This document shows positions 36,843 to 45,323 of a stretch of 64,000 nt of DNA, one piece after another (positions within the stretch are counted from its first letter, which is position 1; each line of letters begins with the position of its first letter). This DNA is from Desulfuromonadales bacterium (GTDB lineage: Bacteria > Desulfobacterota > Desulfuromonadia > Desulfuromonadales > Geopsychrobacteraceae). The translations under genes were made by a program, and so were the position numbers. The stretch covers positions 1-64,000 of the forward strand of contig JAFGEL010000052.1 of NCBI GenBank assembly GCA_016931615.1, read 5' to 3'. The notes under the pieces are model-generated. The model searched no databases. It was not told the origin of the DNA and saw only the letters and a list, made by a program, of their open reading frames with translations.

Positions 36843-36857
36843 AGACAAAAATTGTCT
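36843..36857. promoter_or_regulatory. Palindrome between the two FNR-like sites
   Basis: AGACAA and TTGTCT flank AAA, giving a perfect 6-bp dyad of 15 bases in the hcp divergent region. It differs from the FNR-like sites and may bind a separate regulator. Confidence 0.4.
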
Positions 36858-36871
36858 TAATTTATTTCTTT

Positions 36872-36885
36872 TTGATCTGCATCAA
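36872..36885. promoter_or_regulatory. FNR-type operator 2
   Basis: TTGATCTGCATCAA matches the FNR consensus TTGAT-N4-ATCAA exactly. It lies between the two divergent operons, about 125 bases upstream of both start codons, so it could serve either. Confidence 0.65.
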
Positions 36886-36893
36886 TTTAAAAT

Positions 36894-36946
36894 CATCTGA
36901 CCTGACTTAAACTGCCGTCATGACAAAACACAAACCAGGTCAGATG
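36894..36946. repeat. Spaced 11-bp inverted repeat
   Basis: CATCTGACCTG (36894-36904) and CAGGTCAGATG (36936-36946) are perfect inverted repeats with centres 42 bases apart, about four helical turns. They could be paired operator half-sites or form a hairpin in the leader of the plus-strand operon. Confidence 0.55.
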
Positions 36947-37002
36947 TGTACCAACAACTGCTTCAACAGGACCTATTTTCAACTCAAGCGGGAGAGCCGG
37001 TA

Positions 37003-38235
37003 ATGTCAAGCGTGACACTGCATAAAGATATGACCATCAAAACTATTCTGGAACATTGGCCGGAAACGCTTGACGTATTCGTCGCCAACGGATTTGAAAA
37101 TTTTCGTGACAAAAAACAGCGCAATGCCGTAGCTGCTTATTTAAAGTTGGAGCGTGCCGCCAAAACCAAGAATTACGATCTTGATAACTTCATGGGTTTG
37201 TTACAGGAAAAAATCGACGAACAGCTGAACCTGGCTGACGTCACCATGAAAAAAACTCGCAATAACGGCTCTGACGTCACGGTCACCGGGCTGCTCCCCT
37301 GCCCGGTTCGGCTGCCGCTGTTGGAGGGGTTTGATAAATTTATTGAAAGCTATACACAAAAAACCGGTAACACGGTCAGCTACAAGCTGGAAGCCGCGTC
37401 CGTAGGGGCCGACTGGATCGAAGAAAACATAAAAAACATTGAAAACCCGGCGGAACTGCCCGACATATTTTTATCTGCCGGTTTCGAAACTTTTTTTGAC
37501 CAGAAGACTATCGGCCGGTTCAAGGAAATGTCTGTTTTCACCGACTTGACTGGAGACACTGTCAACAGCGATTTTTCCGCCATCGATATCAGGGACCCTA
37601 AAAAGGACTATTCCATTATCGCCGCTGTCCCGGCTGTCTTCATGGTCAATCATGATGTCCGTGGCGATTTGCCGGTTCCACGCCGCTGGGCCGATCTGCT
37701 TGAACCGGAATTTGAACAAAAAGTCGCCCTGCCGGTGGGTGATTTCGACCTGTTCAATGCCATCCTGCTGGCTCTCCACCAGGAACATGGGAACGAGGGC
37801 ATTGAAAAACTCGGGCGGTGCATGCTGAAGTCGATGCATCCGTCACAAATGGTCAAGAATGCGAAACGGGTCGCCGAAGAAAAACCCTATGTCACGATCA
37901 TGCCCTATTTCTTCACCAAAATGGCACGCATGGTCAAGAGTCTGGAAATTGTCTGGCCGGATGATGGCGCCATCGTCAGCCCGATCTTCATGCTCACCAA
38001 ACATGTCAGCGTTGACAGGACTGCGCCGATTGCCGAATTCCTTTCAGGCAAAGCTGTCGGCGAGATTCTGGCTCAAAAAGGCCTGTTCCCGTCGCTTCAT
38101 CCTGAGGTGGACAATCAACTTAATTTTGCCCACCCGTGGAAGTGGATCGGCTGGGATTATATTTATCAGAACGACATCGGAGAGTTAATCAGACAGACCA
38201 ACCAGGTGTTTGAAAACTCAATGAATGCAGCTTAA
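37003..38235 (+). CDS. Cytoplasmic ABC-type binding protein with DUF1858-like N-terminal domain
   Basis: A 410-residue protein. Residues about 5-65 match the DUF1858 pattern (DMTIKTILEHWPETLDVFVANGF cut short). From about 95 to 400 it resembles type 2 periplasmic binding proteins of ABC importers (LLPCPVRLPLLEGF, PDIFLSAGFE, PRRWADLLEPEF). There is no signal peptide or membrane segment, so it should stay in the cytoplasm, which is unusual for this fold. I chose the ATG at 37003 (GGGAG eight bases upstream) over a GTG at 36946. It leads an operon with a G3E-type GTPase, an ABC ATPase and a zinc-ribbon protein, with gaps of 3-11 bases. Function unknown; it may carry a metal or small ligand for cofactor assembly. 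Confidence 0.8.
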   Translation: MSSVTLHKDMTIKTILEHWPETLDVFVANGFENFRDKKQRNAVAAYLKLERAAKTKNYDLDNFMGLLQEKIDEQLNLADVTMKKTRNNGSDVTVTGLLPCPVRLPLLEGFDKFIESYTQKTGNTVSYKLEAASVGADWIEENIKNIENPAELPDIFLSAGFETFFDQKTIGRFKEMSVFTDLTGDTVNSDFSAIDIRDPKKDYSIIAAVPAVFMVNHDVRGDLPVPRRWADLLEPEFEQKVALPVGDFDLFNAILLALHQEHGNEGIEKLGRCMLKSMHPSQMVKNAKRVAEEKPYVTIMPYFFTKMARMVKSLEIVWPDDGAIVSPIFMLTKHVSVDRTAPIAEFLSGKAVGEILAQKGLFPSLHPEVDNQLNFAHPWKWIGWDYIYQNDIGELIRQTNQVFENSMNAA

Positions 38236-38246
38236 AGGATCAAACC

Positions 38247-38930
38247 ATGCGATTCCTGACCATTTCCGGCCCACCGTCGTCCGGCAAAACATCCGTTATT
38301 CTACGGGTCATCGAAGCATTACAGTTGCGTGAAAAGAAAATTGGCGTCATAAAATTCGACTGCCTGCTGACAGATGACGACAAACGCTATGCCGAAAAAG
38401 GAGTGCTGGTCCAGAAAGGGTTGTCCGGCGCGCTCTGTCCTGACCACTACTTTGTCAGCAACATCGAATCATGTGTCACCTGGGGGCACGAAAACGGCTG
38501 CGAATACCTGATCAGCGAAAGTGCCGGACTCTGCAACCGCTGTTCACCGCACATCAATGAAATCACCGCCGTCTGTGTGATTGATAACCTCAGCGGCATC
38601 AACACGCCACGTAAAATCGGACCGATGCTGAAATCGGCGGATATTGTCGTCATCACCAAAGGCGATATTGTTTCCCAAGCCGAACGCGAAGTCTTTGCTT
38701 CACGGGTGAAACAGGTGAATCCAGGCGCGATCATTATGCATGTCAACGGAATTACCGGGCAGGGCGCCTTTGAGCTGACCAGCCTTTTCGAAGAGGCCTC
38801 GGACATTGAAACGCTGAAAGGCAAAACCCTGCGTTTCTCCATGCCTTCGGCACTCTGCTCCTACTGCCTGGGAGAAACCCGCATCGGTGAAGAACACCAG
38901 ACCGGTAACATCAGAAAGATGGATATCTGA
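38247..38930 (+). CDS. HypB/UreG-like (G3E) GTPase with CxxC motifs
   Basis: A 227-residue P-loop GTPase. GPPSSGKT (8-15) is the phosphate-binding loop and TKGD (137-140) the guanine-specificity motif in its G3E variant. Two CxxC pairs, CNRC (96-99, after ESAG) and CSYC (204-207), could bind a metal, as in HypB, UreG and CobW relatives that insert nickel, zinc or cobalamin metals into enzymes. There is no accompanying hydrogenase, urease or cobalamin gene. The preceding gene encodes a cytoplasmic binding protein and the following one an ABC ATPase three bases away. The target protein is unknown. Confidence 0.85.
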   Translation: MRFLTISGPPSSGKTSVILRVIEALQLREKKIGVIKFDCLLTDDDKRYAEKGVLVQKGLSGALCPDHYFVSNIESCVTWGHENGCEYLISESAGLCNRCSPHINEITAVCVIDNLSGINTPRKIGPMLKSADIVVITKGDIVSQAEREVFASRVKQVNPGAIIMHVNGITGQGAFELTSLFEEASDIETLKGKTLRFSMPSALCSYCLGETRIGEEHQTGNIRKMDI

Positions 38931-38933
38931 ACG

Positions 38934-39932
38934 ATGAAAGCGACATCTCTTTATCATAAACCGCTGGCTGTCACCCTTGAAGAGCACCCTTATATTGAAG
39001 ATTTTCTGTCTTCTTTCGGCCTCGAAATTCAGCCGACAACGACAAGTCTGGAAGAGTATCTGGACACACTTGATCCTGATCTGCTGGAAGATCTCGGAAT
39101 CAGTTCTGAACAGCTGCGCAAGTCTCTCGACGATTTCCTTGCAGGTATGCTGGCGTTGCAGAGCCCACTGGATAAAGTCGAGTCATTGACCATCATCGGT
39201 GGTCGGGATAAGACGGGACGTCCGGAGCACATTGAACTGACCCTGAGACCGGGGGAAGTGGTCTGCATCGTCGGCCCGACCGGCTCCGGCAAAAGCCGTC
39301 TTTTGGCAGACATTGAGTGGGTGGCACAGGGGGACACACCTACCGGTCGAAAAATTCTCATCAATGATCAGGTCCCGGACAGCAAATGGCGTTTTTCCAC
39401 TGAGCATAAGCTGGTGGCCCAGCTTTCACAGAACATGAACTTTGTCATGGATCTGTCGGCAGAAGAATTCATCCGCATGCATGCTGAAAGCCGCCTGGTT
39501 ACGAACCCGGAAGAGAAAATCGCCCAGATCCTGGAACAGGCTAACGAGCTGGCCGGAGAGAGGTTCAGCCCGAACACGCCGGTAACCTCCTTAAGCGGTG
39601 GACAGTCGCGTGCACTGATGATTGCCGACATGGCCATCTTAAGCAAATCCCCGATCGCCCTGATCGATGAAATAGAGAATGCCGGCATCGATCGCAAAAA
39701 AGCGCTGGACCTCCTGGTAAAAGAAGAAAAGATCATCCTTATGGCTACCCATGATCCGATTCTGGCCTTGATGGGTGACCGGCGTCTGGTTATTCGCAAC
39801 GGCGGTATCGACAAGATCATAGAATCGAGTCCAGCTGAGCGGAAAAACCTGATCGCCCTGGAAGAACTCGACAATAAACTGCTCGCGCTGCGAAATCGTA
39901 TTCGCGGCGGAGAAACCCTGGAAAATATTTAA
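38934..39932 (+). CDS. ABC-type ATPase with unusual N-terminal domain
   Basis: A 332-residue ATPase. The ABC domain carries Walker A GPTGSGKS (114-121), signature LSGGQ (220-224), Walker B IALIDE (241-246) and the switch His in ATHDP. Ahead of it is an approximately 80-residue helical region (VTLEEHPYIEDFLSSFGLE and ISSEQLRKSLDDFLAGM) that resembles DUF1858 or the N-terminal domain of RIC/ScdA proteins without their CC pair. No permease is encoded nearby, so it is unlikely to be a conventional transporter ATPase. A soluble ABC ATPase in the style of SufC is possible. Function is unknown. Confidence 0.85.
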   Translation: MKATSLYHKPLAVTLEEHPYIEDFLSSFGLEIQPTTTSLEEYLDTLDPDLLEDLGISSEQLRKSLDDFLAGMLALQSPLDKVESLTIIGGRDKTGRPEHIELTLRPGEVVCIVGPTGSGKSRLLADIEWVAQGDTPTGRKILINDQVPDSKWRFSTEHKLVAQLSQNMNFVMDLSAEEFIRMHAESRLVTNPEEKIAQILEQANELAGERFSPNTPVTSLSGGQSRALMIADMAILSKSPIALIDEIENAGIDRKKALDLLVKEEKIILMATHDPILALMGDRRLVIRNGGIDKIIESSPAERKNLIALEELDNKLLALRNRIRGGETLENI

Positions 39933-39943
39933 GGAGTGATAAA

Positions 39944-40186
39944 ATGCACGATGGTTGCAACGGACGTTTTGAAAATGGAAGTCTGATCGTCAATAAGTTA
40001 AGACAGATGGGCTTCAGCAGCATGTTGATGCCGACCCCCCTGAAACTGACTTGTGAAGCTTGCGAGGCAACTTTTACCATGCATACCATGGAAAGCAGCT
40101 GCAGCAACTGCGGCATGGTCTATGGAGTGACCCCCTGCCATGCAACCGATCCGGCAAGTATTCAGCCGGCAGGGGTGGGTTACTAA
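39944..40186 (+). CDS. Small zinc-ribbon protein
   Basis: An 80-residue protein with a zinc-ribbon pattern: CEAC (37-40) and CSNC (53-56), plus single cysteines at 5 and 65 and two His in the Cys region. It has no signal peptide. It is 11 bases after the ABC ATPase gene and ends the operon; the next gene is convergent. It could be a metal carrier, a scaffold or an adaptor for the GTPase and ATPase encoded upstream. I do not recognise a named family. Confidence 0.75.
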   Translation: MHDGCNGRFENGSLIVNKLRQMGFSSMLMPTPLKLTCEACEATFTMHTMESSCSNCGMVYGVTPCHATDPASIQPAGVGY

Positions 40187-40242
40187 ACGATTGGTATATC
40201 TGCCTCAATAAATAAAGTCAACCAACGGGTGGCGGAGGCGCG

Positions 40243-40893
40243 TTATCGGGGGACCTGGGTGGCCAGCCCGGAAATAAAACTCCAAAGAATGTCTTTCAGG
40301 TCGCTTCCGAAGTCATTAAATTTTATCCCGACACTGTGTTTGCCACCTACCGGGTCTTTACCCTTCTGAGTCCAGCAGACGGTTCCATCCAGGGTAAAAA
40401 TATCATCCTGATCAGGCAGCGAAAACTCAACGGCAATCCCCCCCCCAACCCGTGGCAGAGAATAGGAAGAGGCAATTTCCAAACAGGCTCCTTCCATACT
40501 CAGGTTAATAAAGCTTCCGTGGCATTGCACTTTGTTGTAAAGAATCCGGGTGACAACCTGAGACTCAAACTGATAACGAAAATGATCACGGGCCCCGGTC
40601 ATCATCCCCTGTAGAATCGCCAGAAACTGCTCAATGCTGCGTTTACTCTCATTTGAAGCTGAGGCATTGGCAAATAAAGCGTTGCGCTCATCAATCACCT
40701 CGTCAAGCAGTTTACGATAACGAAAAAAACGTTTCAGTAAATCACTTCTATCGAAGGTGAAACCGTTGGACGAAACCAGGACATTCTTAACCCGAACCTG
40801 TGCTGAACAGTGCTCGCATTGAATCGTATCGATTTCCGCAAGCAGAGCTGAGCTGATATATTTGTCACATTCCGGGCATTTCATAATCAACAT
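40243..40893 (-). CDS. PilZ-domain protein with N-terminal zinc ribbon
   Basis: A 216-residue protein. The N-terminus has a zinc ribbon (CPECDK and CEHC, about 6-32), then a helical region, then a PilZ-like beta-barrel (about 105-212) with the motif NLSMEGACLEI fitting the [DN]xSxxG signature. A clear RxxxR arm is not obvious, so c-di-GMP binding is likely but unproven. GGGGA precedes the ATG. It follows the HD-GYP regulator gene by 30 bases and probably shares its operon, which would place a c-di-GMP effector next to a phosphodiesterase. Confidence 0.8.
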   Translation of the reverse strand: MLIMKCPECDKYISSALLAEIDTIQCEHCSAQVRVKNVLVSSNGFTFDRSDLLKRFFRYRKLLDEVIDERNALFANASASNESKRSIEQFLAILQGMMTGARDHFRYQFESQVVTRILYNKVQCHGSFINLSMEGACLEIASSYSLPRVGGGIAVEFSLPDQDDIFTLDGTVCWTQKGKDPVGGKHSVGIKFNDFGSDLKDILWSFISGLATQVPR

Positions 40894-40923
40894 AATTATT
40901 CCCCAAGTGAAATCTCTGACAGG

Positions 40924-42063
40924 TTAGCGTCCTGCCTCCAGGCCGAAATCGTTGTGAAAAACCTCCTGATCCCGATAACGATCTCTGATCTTGAGAATAT
41001 CGTCCAGATGCTCTACAAACAATTCGACCATCAGCGGCTCAAAATGTTGGCCGGATTCCTCCTTCAAGATCGCGACCGCTTTATCCACCGGCCAGGCCTG
41101 TTTGTAAGGACGTTCCGAGGTCAAAGCGTCAAAAACATCGCTGATTGCCGCGATACGTGCCGCAATCGGAATTGCATCACCGACCAAACCATGCGGATAA
41201 CCGCTACCATCCCATTTTTCGTGATGGTAGAGTGCTGTTTCCCGTGCCAGGGTGATCAGCCTGGAATCATGATCGCCGATAATTTTTGCCCCGATTTTCG
41301 GATGCTGTTTCATAACATCCCACTCTTCGCGGCTGAGCTTACCCGGTTTTAACAGGATGCTGTCAGGAATGCCGATTTTTCCGACGTCGTGCATAGTACT
41401 GGCATACAGCAACAATTCGGAAAATTCCGTCCCCAGACCACGTTTTTCCGCCAGAAGCTGACAAACATGACTCATTCTTTTGACATGCGCCCCGGTCTCA
41501 TTGTCTCTCAACTCTCCGGCAGCGCCCAGCCTCTGAACTATTTCAAATTGGGTTTCCCGAATTTCTTTGGTCCGTTTCAGAACCTCGGATTCCATGAGAT
41601 CGGCCCTCAGGACCTGGCGCGTATAGAACATGCGCGTATTGAGAGTATTTTCGATACGCAGGAGTACTTCCCAGTCCTCAAAAGGTTTGGTCAGGAAATC
41701 TTTGGCCCCGGCCGCCAAAGCCTGCTGCCGCGTATCCTGATCGGTTTGCGCAGTCAGCACAATCACCGGCAGGAAATCATCTAAAATGATTTTTTCCAGC
41801 AGCTTGAGAACATCAATGCCCGACAGGCCCGGCATGCGGATATCCAGCAGGACAAGATCGAAGTCGTGTTCCCGACAAAGCGGCATAACCTGTGTGGGAT
41901 CGGTTGTGGAATAGATGTTGGAGTAATCTTCTTCTTCGAGGACAGCTTCCAACAAAGCAACATTCGCGGGGTTGTCATCGACAATCAGAATCTTGGCGTC
42001 ATGAATATCGGCAAGTGCCGCGTGCACAACCAGATCATCGAGATCGAACGCAGTGTTTATCAT
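40924..42063 (-). CDS. HD-GYP response regulator (c-di-GMP phosphodiesterase)
   Basis: A 379-residue protein: an N-terminal receiver (about 23-140; acceptor in LVLLDIRMPGLSG) joined by a coiled linker to an HD-GYP domain (about 175-365) with the metal-binding MHDVGKIG and the HHEKWDGSGYPHGL motif intact. HD-GYP enzymes hydrolyse c-di-GMP to GMP. Its ATG overlaps the stop of the upstream hybrid kinase gene by four bases, so that kinase is the presumed partner. A PilZ protein gene follows. Confidence 0.93.
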   Translation of the reverse strand: MINTAFDLDDLVVHAALADIHDAKILIVDDNPANVALLEAVLEEEDYSNIYSTTDPTQVMPLCREHDFDLVLLDIRMPGLSGIDVLKLLEKIILDDFLPVIVLTAQTDQDTRQQALAAGAKDFLTKPFEDWEVLLRIENTLNTRMFYTRQVLRADLMESEVLKRTKEIRETQFEIVQRLGAAGELRDNETGAHVKRMSHVCQLLAEKRGLGTEFSELLLYASTMHDVGKIGIPDSILLKPGKLSREEWDVMKQHPKIGAKIIGDHDSRLITLARETALYHHEKWDGSGYPHGLVGDAIPIAARIAAISDVFDALTSERPYKQAWPVDKAVAILKEESGQHFEPLMVELFVEHLDDILKIRDRYRDQEVFHNDFGLEAGR

Positions 42064-45000
42064 TCTACCCCCAAAGTCTCTGTTAAAGTTTTCTTCAGCA
42101 GGTCAATCTTGACCGGCTTGGATAAATAACCATTGAAACCGAATTTTTCTATTTTTTTCACAGTCTTTTCCATCGCATCCGCACTGACCACCACAACGGG
42201 AACAAATTCCGTCTCAGGCTGCGCTTTCAACTGTCGATAAACCTGAAATCCGTCTATGCCCGGCAAATTCAGATCAAGAAGAATAAGATCCGGAGTCCTG
42301 TTTATCGCTGCTTGAATTCCCGCTTCTCCACTGTCGGCGATTTCCAGGGTGAAACCACCGATATCATCGACAACTTCACGCATAAAACTGATATTTGTCG
42401 GGTTATCTTCGATATACAAGAGATGTTTCAAATGTTCATCACTGCTTTCCGCTTTTTCAATCTCAGCGCCATTGTTCAGACTCGCCTCGACTTGCTCAAG
42501 AGGAACCTTTTTAGTACACAACGGCAAAACAAACCAGAAACGACTCCCCTCTCCCAGCCGACTTTCAAAACCGATTTCTCCTCCCATATGCTCAACCAGC
42601 TGCTTCGTAATCGTCATGCCGATCCCCGTACCTTCAATCGCGTCGGGGTTATCCACCATCCTGGTAAAGGGCATAAAGACATCTTTATGCTTGTCTTCAG
42701 CAATGCCCAGGCCGTTGTCTGAAACAGCAAAACGTAAGAATCCGGCATCTTCCAATGCGGTTGAAATCTCAACGGTACCGCCCTGATGGTTGTATTTGAC
42801 CGCGTTGGACAACAGGTTGAGCAAAACCTGTTTGGTCCTCGTCTGATCAGCTCTGATGAAGGGAAAGTGATGGCCGGAACAACGATTGATAAGAGTAATC
42901 GATTTGTTGTCCGCCAAAGGTTGGGCGAGAGAAAGGCATTCCCTCAGAATCTGCTGAGGATCAACGGGCTCGAGGGAAAGAGTAAATTCCCCCGACTCGA
43001 TACGTGCCAGGTCCAGAACTTCATTAATCAGCTGCAACAGGTGATCGCCTGCCGACAAGATCTGCTCCGCCATGTGGCGCTGTTTCTCCGTCAACGGATG
43101 TTTTTTACTCTTCAACATCAACTGCGAAAATCCGTTGATCGCATTAAGCGGAGTTCTCAGTTCATGGCTCATCCGTGACAGAAAGATTGATTTTGCCTGA
43201 TTGGCGCTGACAGCCTGTTTCTGTGCTCTGCGTAATTCAGTAATATTCTCTTTGACGGCTGCGTAATTGGTAATCTCTCCATGCAGATTTTTGATCGGCA
43301 CAATCAGCACATTCTCTTCGTAATGTTCGCCATTTTTCTTTTTATTGACAAATTCGCCCTGCCAAACTTTACCGCGGCTAATCGTTTTCCATAATTGCGT
43401 AAATCTGGCGGCAGGGGTTTTTCCTGATTGCAGAATGCGTGGATTTTTACCGATAACTTCAGCAGAACGATAACCGGTGGTTTCTTCAAAGGCCGCATTG
43501 ACGAATTCAATACGCCCTTCAGTATCCGTTATAACGATACTATCGGGTGACTGCTCAATCACCAGTCTTAACTTACGGGTTTCTTCTTCAGCCTCCACCC
43601 GCGTCGTCACATCACGTGAATTGAGAATGTATGCTTCCGATCCGTCGTCCTGCTCAAATTTACGGATCAATGATTCCAATACGCGATACGACCCGTCAGG
43701 GGTGACAACCCTGTACCTCATCAAATCCATTGCTTGATATTTCGCGTAAAGCTCATGCATATCGAGATAGGTCATATCTTCCGGTTTGATCAGGTTACGA
43801 ACATCCTGACCGATGACATCCGACGGGGAAAACCCCAGAATACTCTCCGCCGAAGGGCTGGTGTAGGTGATCATTCCGGCAGCATCGACAATGGTGATGA
43901 TATCGGAAATATTTTCGATCAGTCTGCGGAAATGGCGCTCACTTTTGATCAGTGTCAACTGCGCTTTTTTACGCTTAAAAATCTGTTCTTCAAGTGCAGA
44001 TGTCCGTTCTTTGACCTTATCTTCGAGCTGTTCCTTGGCCTCCAGAAGAGCTTTCTCAGCTTTCTTCTTTGCGGTCATATCGAGTGTATACTCAATCATC
44101 TGAATCAGCTTACCGGATGGATCAAAAACCGGATAACCATGAACTTCAACAGTAATTTTTTCACCGTGGGAATTCGTATGCACATGTTCAAGAACAACCG
44201 GTTTTCCGGTTTTTTTAACGATCTGTAAATGACATGGATGTTCCTGTCTTGAGCAGGGCAGCAACTGGTGATGACTCAATGCATGACAGGTCATGGTCTC
44301 TTTTCCAACCGTCAGACCTGCAGCCGTATTGGCAAGCACAATTTCGTAATTGTCTGCATTGATGACGCAAAACGGGTGTCCCAGCGATTCAATGATATTG
44401 AGCAGAAAAGCCGCCTGATCCGCGACATGATCTTCAGCCTGTTTACGCTCGGCCACTTCTTTCTCCAGTTCCAGGGTACGAACCTGAACTTTTTTCTCCA
44501 GATTTTCGTTGGCAGCCACAAGTTCCAGCTGATAGCCGTCCCTTTCATTCAGAATGCGGCGACTTGAGCGCAGAACGAAACTCCCCAGCAGCAGAATTAA
44601 ACCGGCCATGACTATTCCTGAAGTGTTTTCCACGCTGTTAAATCTGCGCACAAACCCGGCATGAATAGCATGAATACGCTCCATTTCCTGCTGACTCTCA
44701 AAATGTAACCGGTACGAATTTTCCAGAATCCGCACGAAAAACGGCTCTATGCCTTTGTAATGCTGGCTGACTCTATTCACGGCTTCCGCAACAAGCTGTG
44801 CATCGCGTTTTTCAAACGCCTTGATTTTTAATTTTATCACTGCGGAAAATTGTTCAACGATCTGATCAAGGTCGGTTAATTTGGCCGTGAGCTCGATCAG
44901 CTGCAAATCTATTTTTTGGATTTGATAATTCTTGTAAGTCAGCTGCCGAGTAATGATCTCTTCACCGCCGAAGTTTACCGGATAAGATTCAACCCATTCG

Positions 45001-45320
45001 CCACCCTGATGTAAAACCTCCAGGGTACGATCAACGTCATGTCTCAGCGTTTCAAAGCGTCTGAAAATTCGGTTCATTTCCGATGCACTGTTGACATTCG
45101 CCAGATCATGTATCTTGACGTTGATCTCAAACAGTTTCTTCTGCAGAACATGAGATATTTCGACTTTGATTTGTTCGTTTTTGACCAGGCCCTGCAAATA
45201 ATTTTGGCGCTGTTCTAGCAAAATATTGCCGGCTTTCAAACCGGCCAAACTGAACAGAACAAAACCGACCAGTACGGTTATCTGTGCAATGATTGGTTGC
45301 TTGAGGTGTTTTAGAATCAT
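42060..45320 (-). CDS. Membrane hybrid histidine kinase with PAS repeats
   Basis: A 1086-residue kinase: TM1 (about 12-30), a helical periplasmic region (about 32-230), TM2 (about 235-255), a PAS with several Cys and His (CHALSHHQLLPC), two further PAS domains, HisKA (phospho-His in SRMSHELRTPLNAING), HATPase (LLNLLSNAVKYN, GTGIGMT) and a C-terminal receiver (acceptor in LILLDLNLPGIDGFQ). Three bases upstream ends the gene for a periplasmic binding lipoprotein, and the HD-GYP regulator overlaps by four bases downstream. The likely path is binding protein, kinase, then regulator. The ligand is unknown. Confidence 0.92.
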   Translation of the reverse strand: MILKHLKQPIIAQITVLVGFVLFSLAGLKAGNILLEQRQNYLQGLVKNEQIKVEISHVLQKKLFEINVKIHDLANVNSASEMNRIFRRFETLRHDVDRTLEVLHQGGEWVESYPVNFGGEEIITRQLTYKNYQIQKIDLQLIELTAKLTDLDQIVEQFSAVIKLKIKAFEKRDAQLVAEAVNRVSQHYKGIEPFFVRILENSYRLHFESQQEMERIHAIHAGFVRRFNSVENTSGIVMAGLILLLGSFVLRSSRRILNERDGYQLELVAANENLEKKVQVRTLELEKEVAERKQAEDHVADQAAFLLNIIESLGHPFCVINADNYEIVLANTAAGLTVGKETMTCHALSHHQLLPCSRQEHPCHLQIVKKTGKPVVLEHVHTNSHGEKITVEVHGYPVFDPSGKLIQMIEYTLDMTAKKKAEKALLEAKEQLEDKVKERTSALEEQIFKRKKAQLTLIKSERHFRRLIENISDIITIVDAAGMITYTSPSAESILGFSPSDVIGQDVRNLIKPEDMTYLDMHELYAKYQAMDLMRYRVVTPDGSYRVLESLIRKFEQDDGSEAYILNSRDVTTRVEAEEETRKLRLVIEQSPDSIVITDTEGRIEFVNAAFEETTGYRSAEVIGKNPRILQSGKTPAARFTQLWKTISRGKVWQGEFVNKKKNGEHYEENVLIVPIKNLHGEITNYAAVKENITELRRAQKQAVSANQAKSIFLSRMSHELRTPLNAINGFSQLMLKSKKHPLTEKQRHMAEQILSAGDHLLQLINEVLDLARIESGEFTLSLEPVDPQQILRECLSLAQPLADNKSITLINRCSGHHFPFIRADQTRTKQVLLNLLSNAVKYNHQGGTVEISTALEDAGFLRFAVSDNGLGIAEDKHKDVFMPFTRMVDNPDAIEGTGIGMTITKQLVEHMGGEIGFESRLGEGSRFWFVLPLCTKKVPLEQVEASLNNGAEIEKAESSDEHLKHLLYIEDNPTNISFMREVVDDIGGFTLEIADSGEAGIQAAINRTPDLILLDLNLPGIDGFQVYRQLKAQPETEFVPVVVVSADAMEKTVKKIEKFGFNGYLSKPVKIDLLKKTLTETLGVE

Positions 45321-45323
45321 GAT

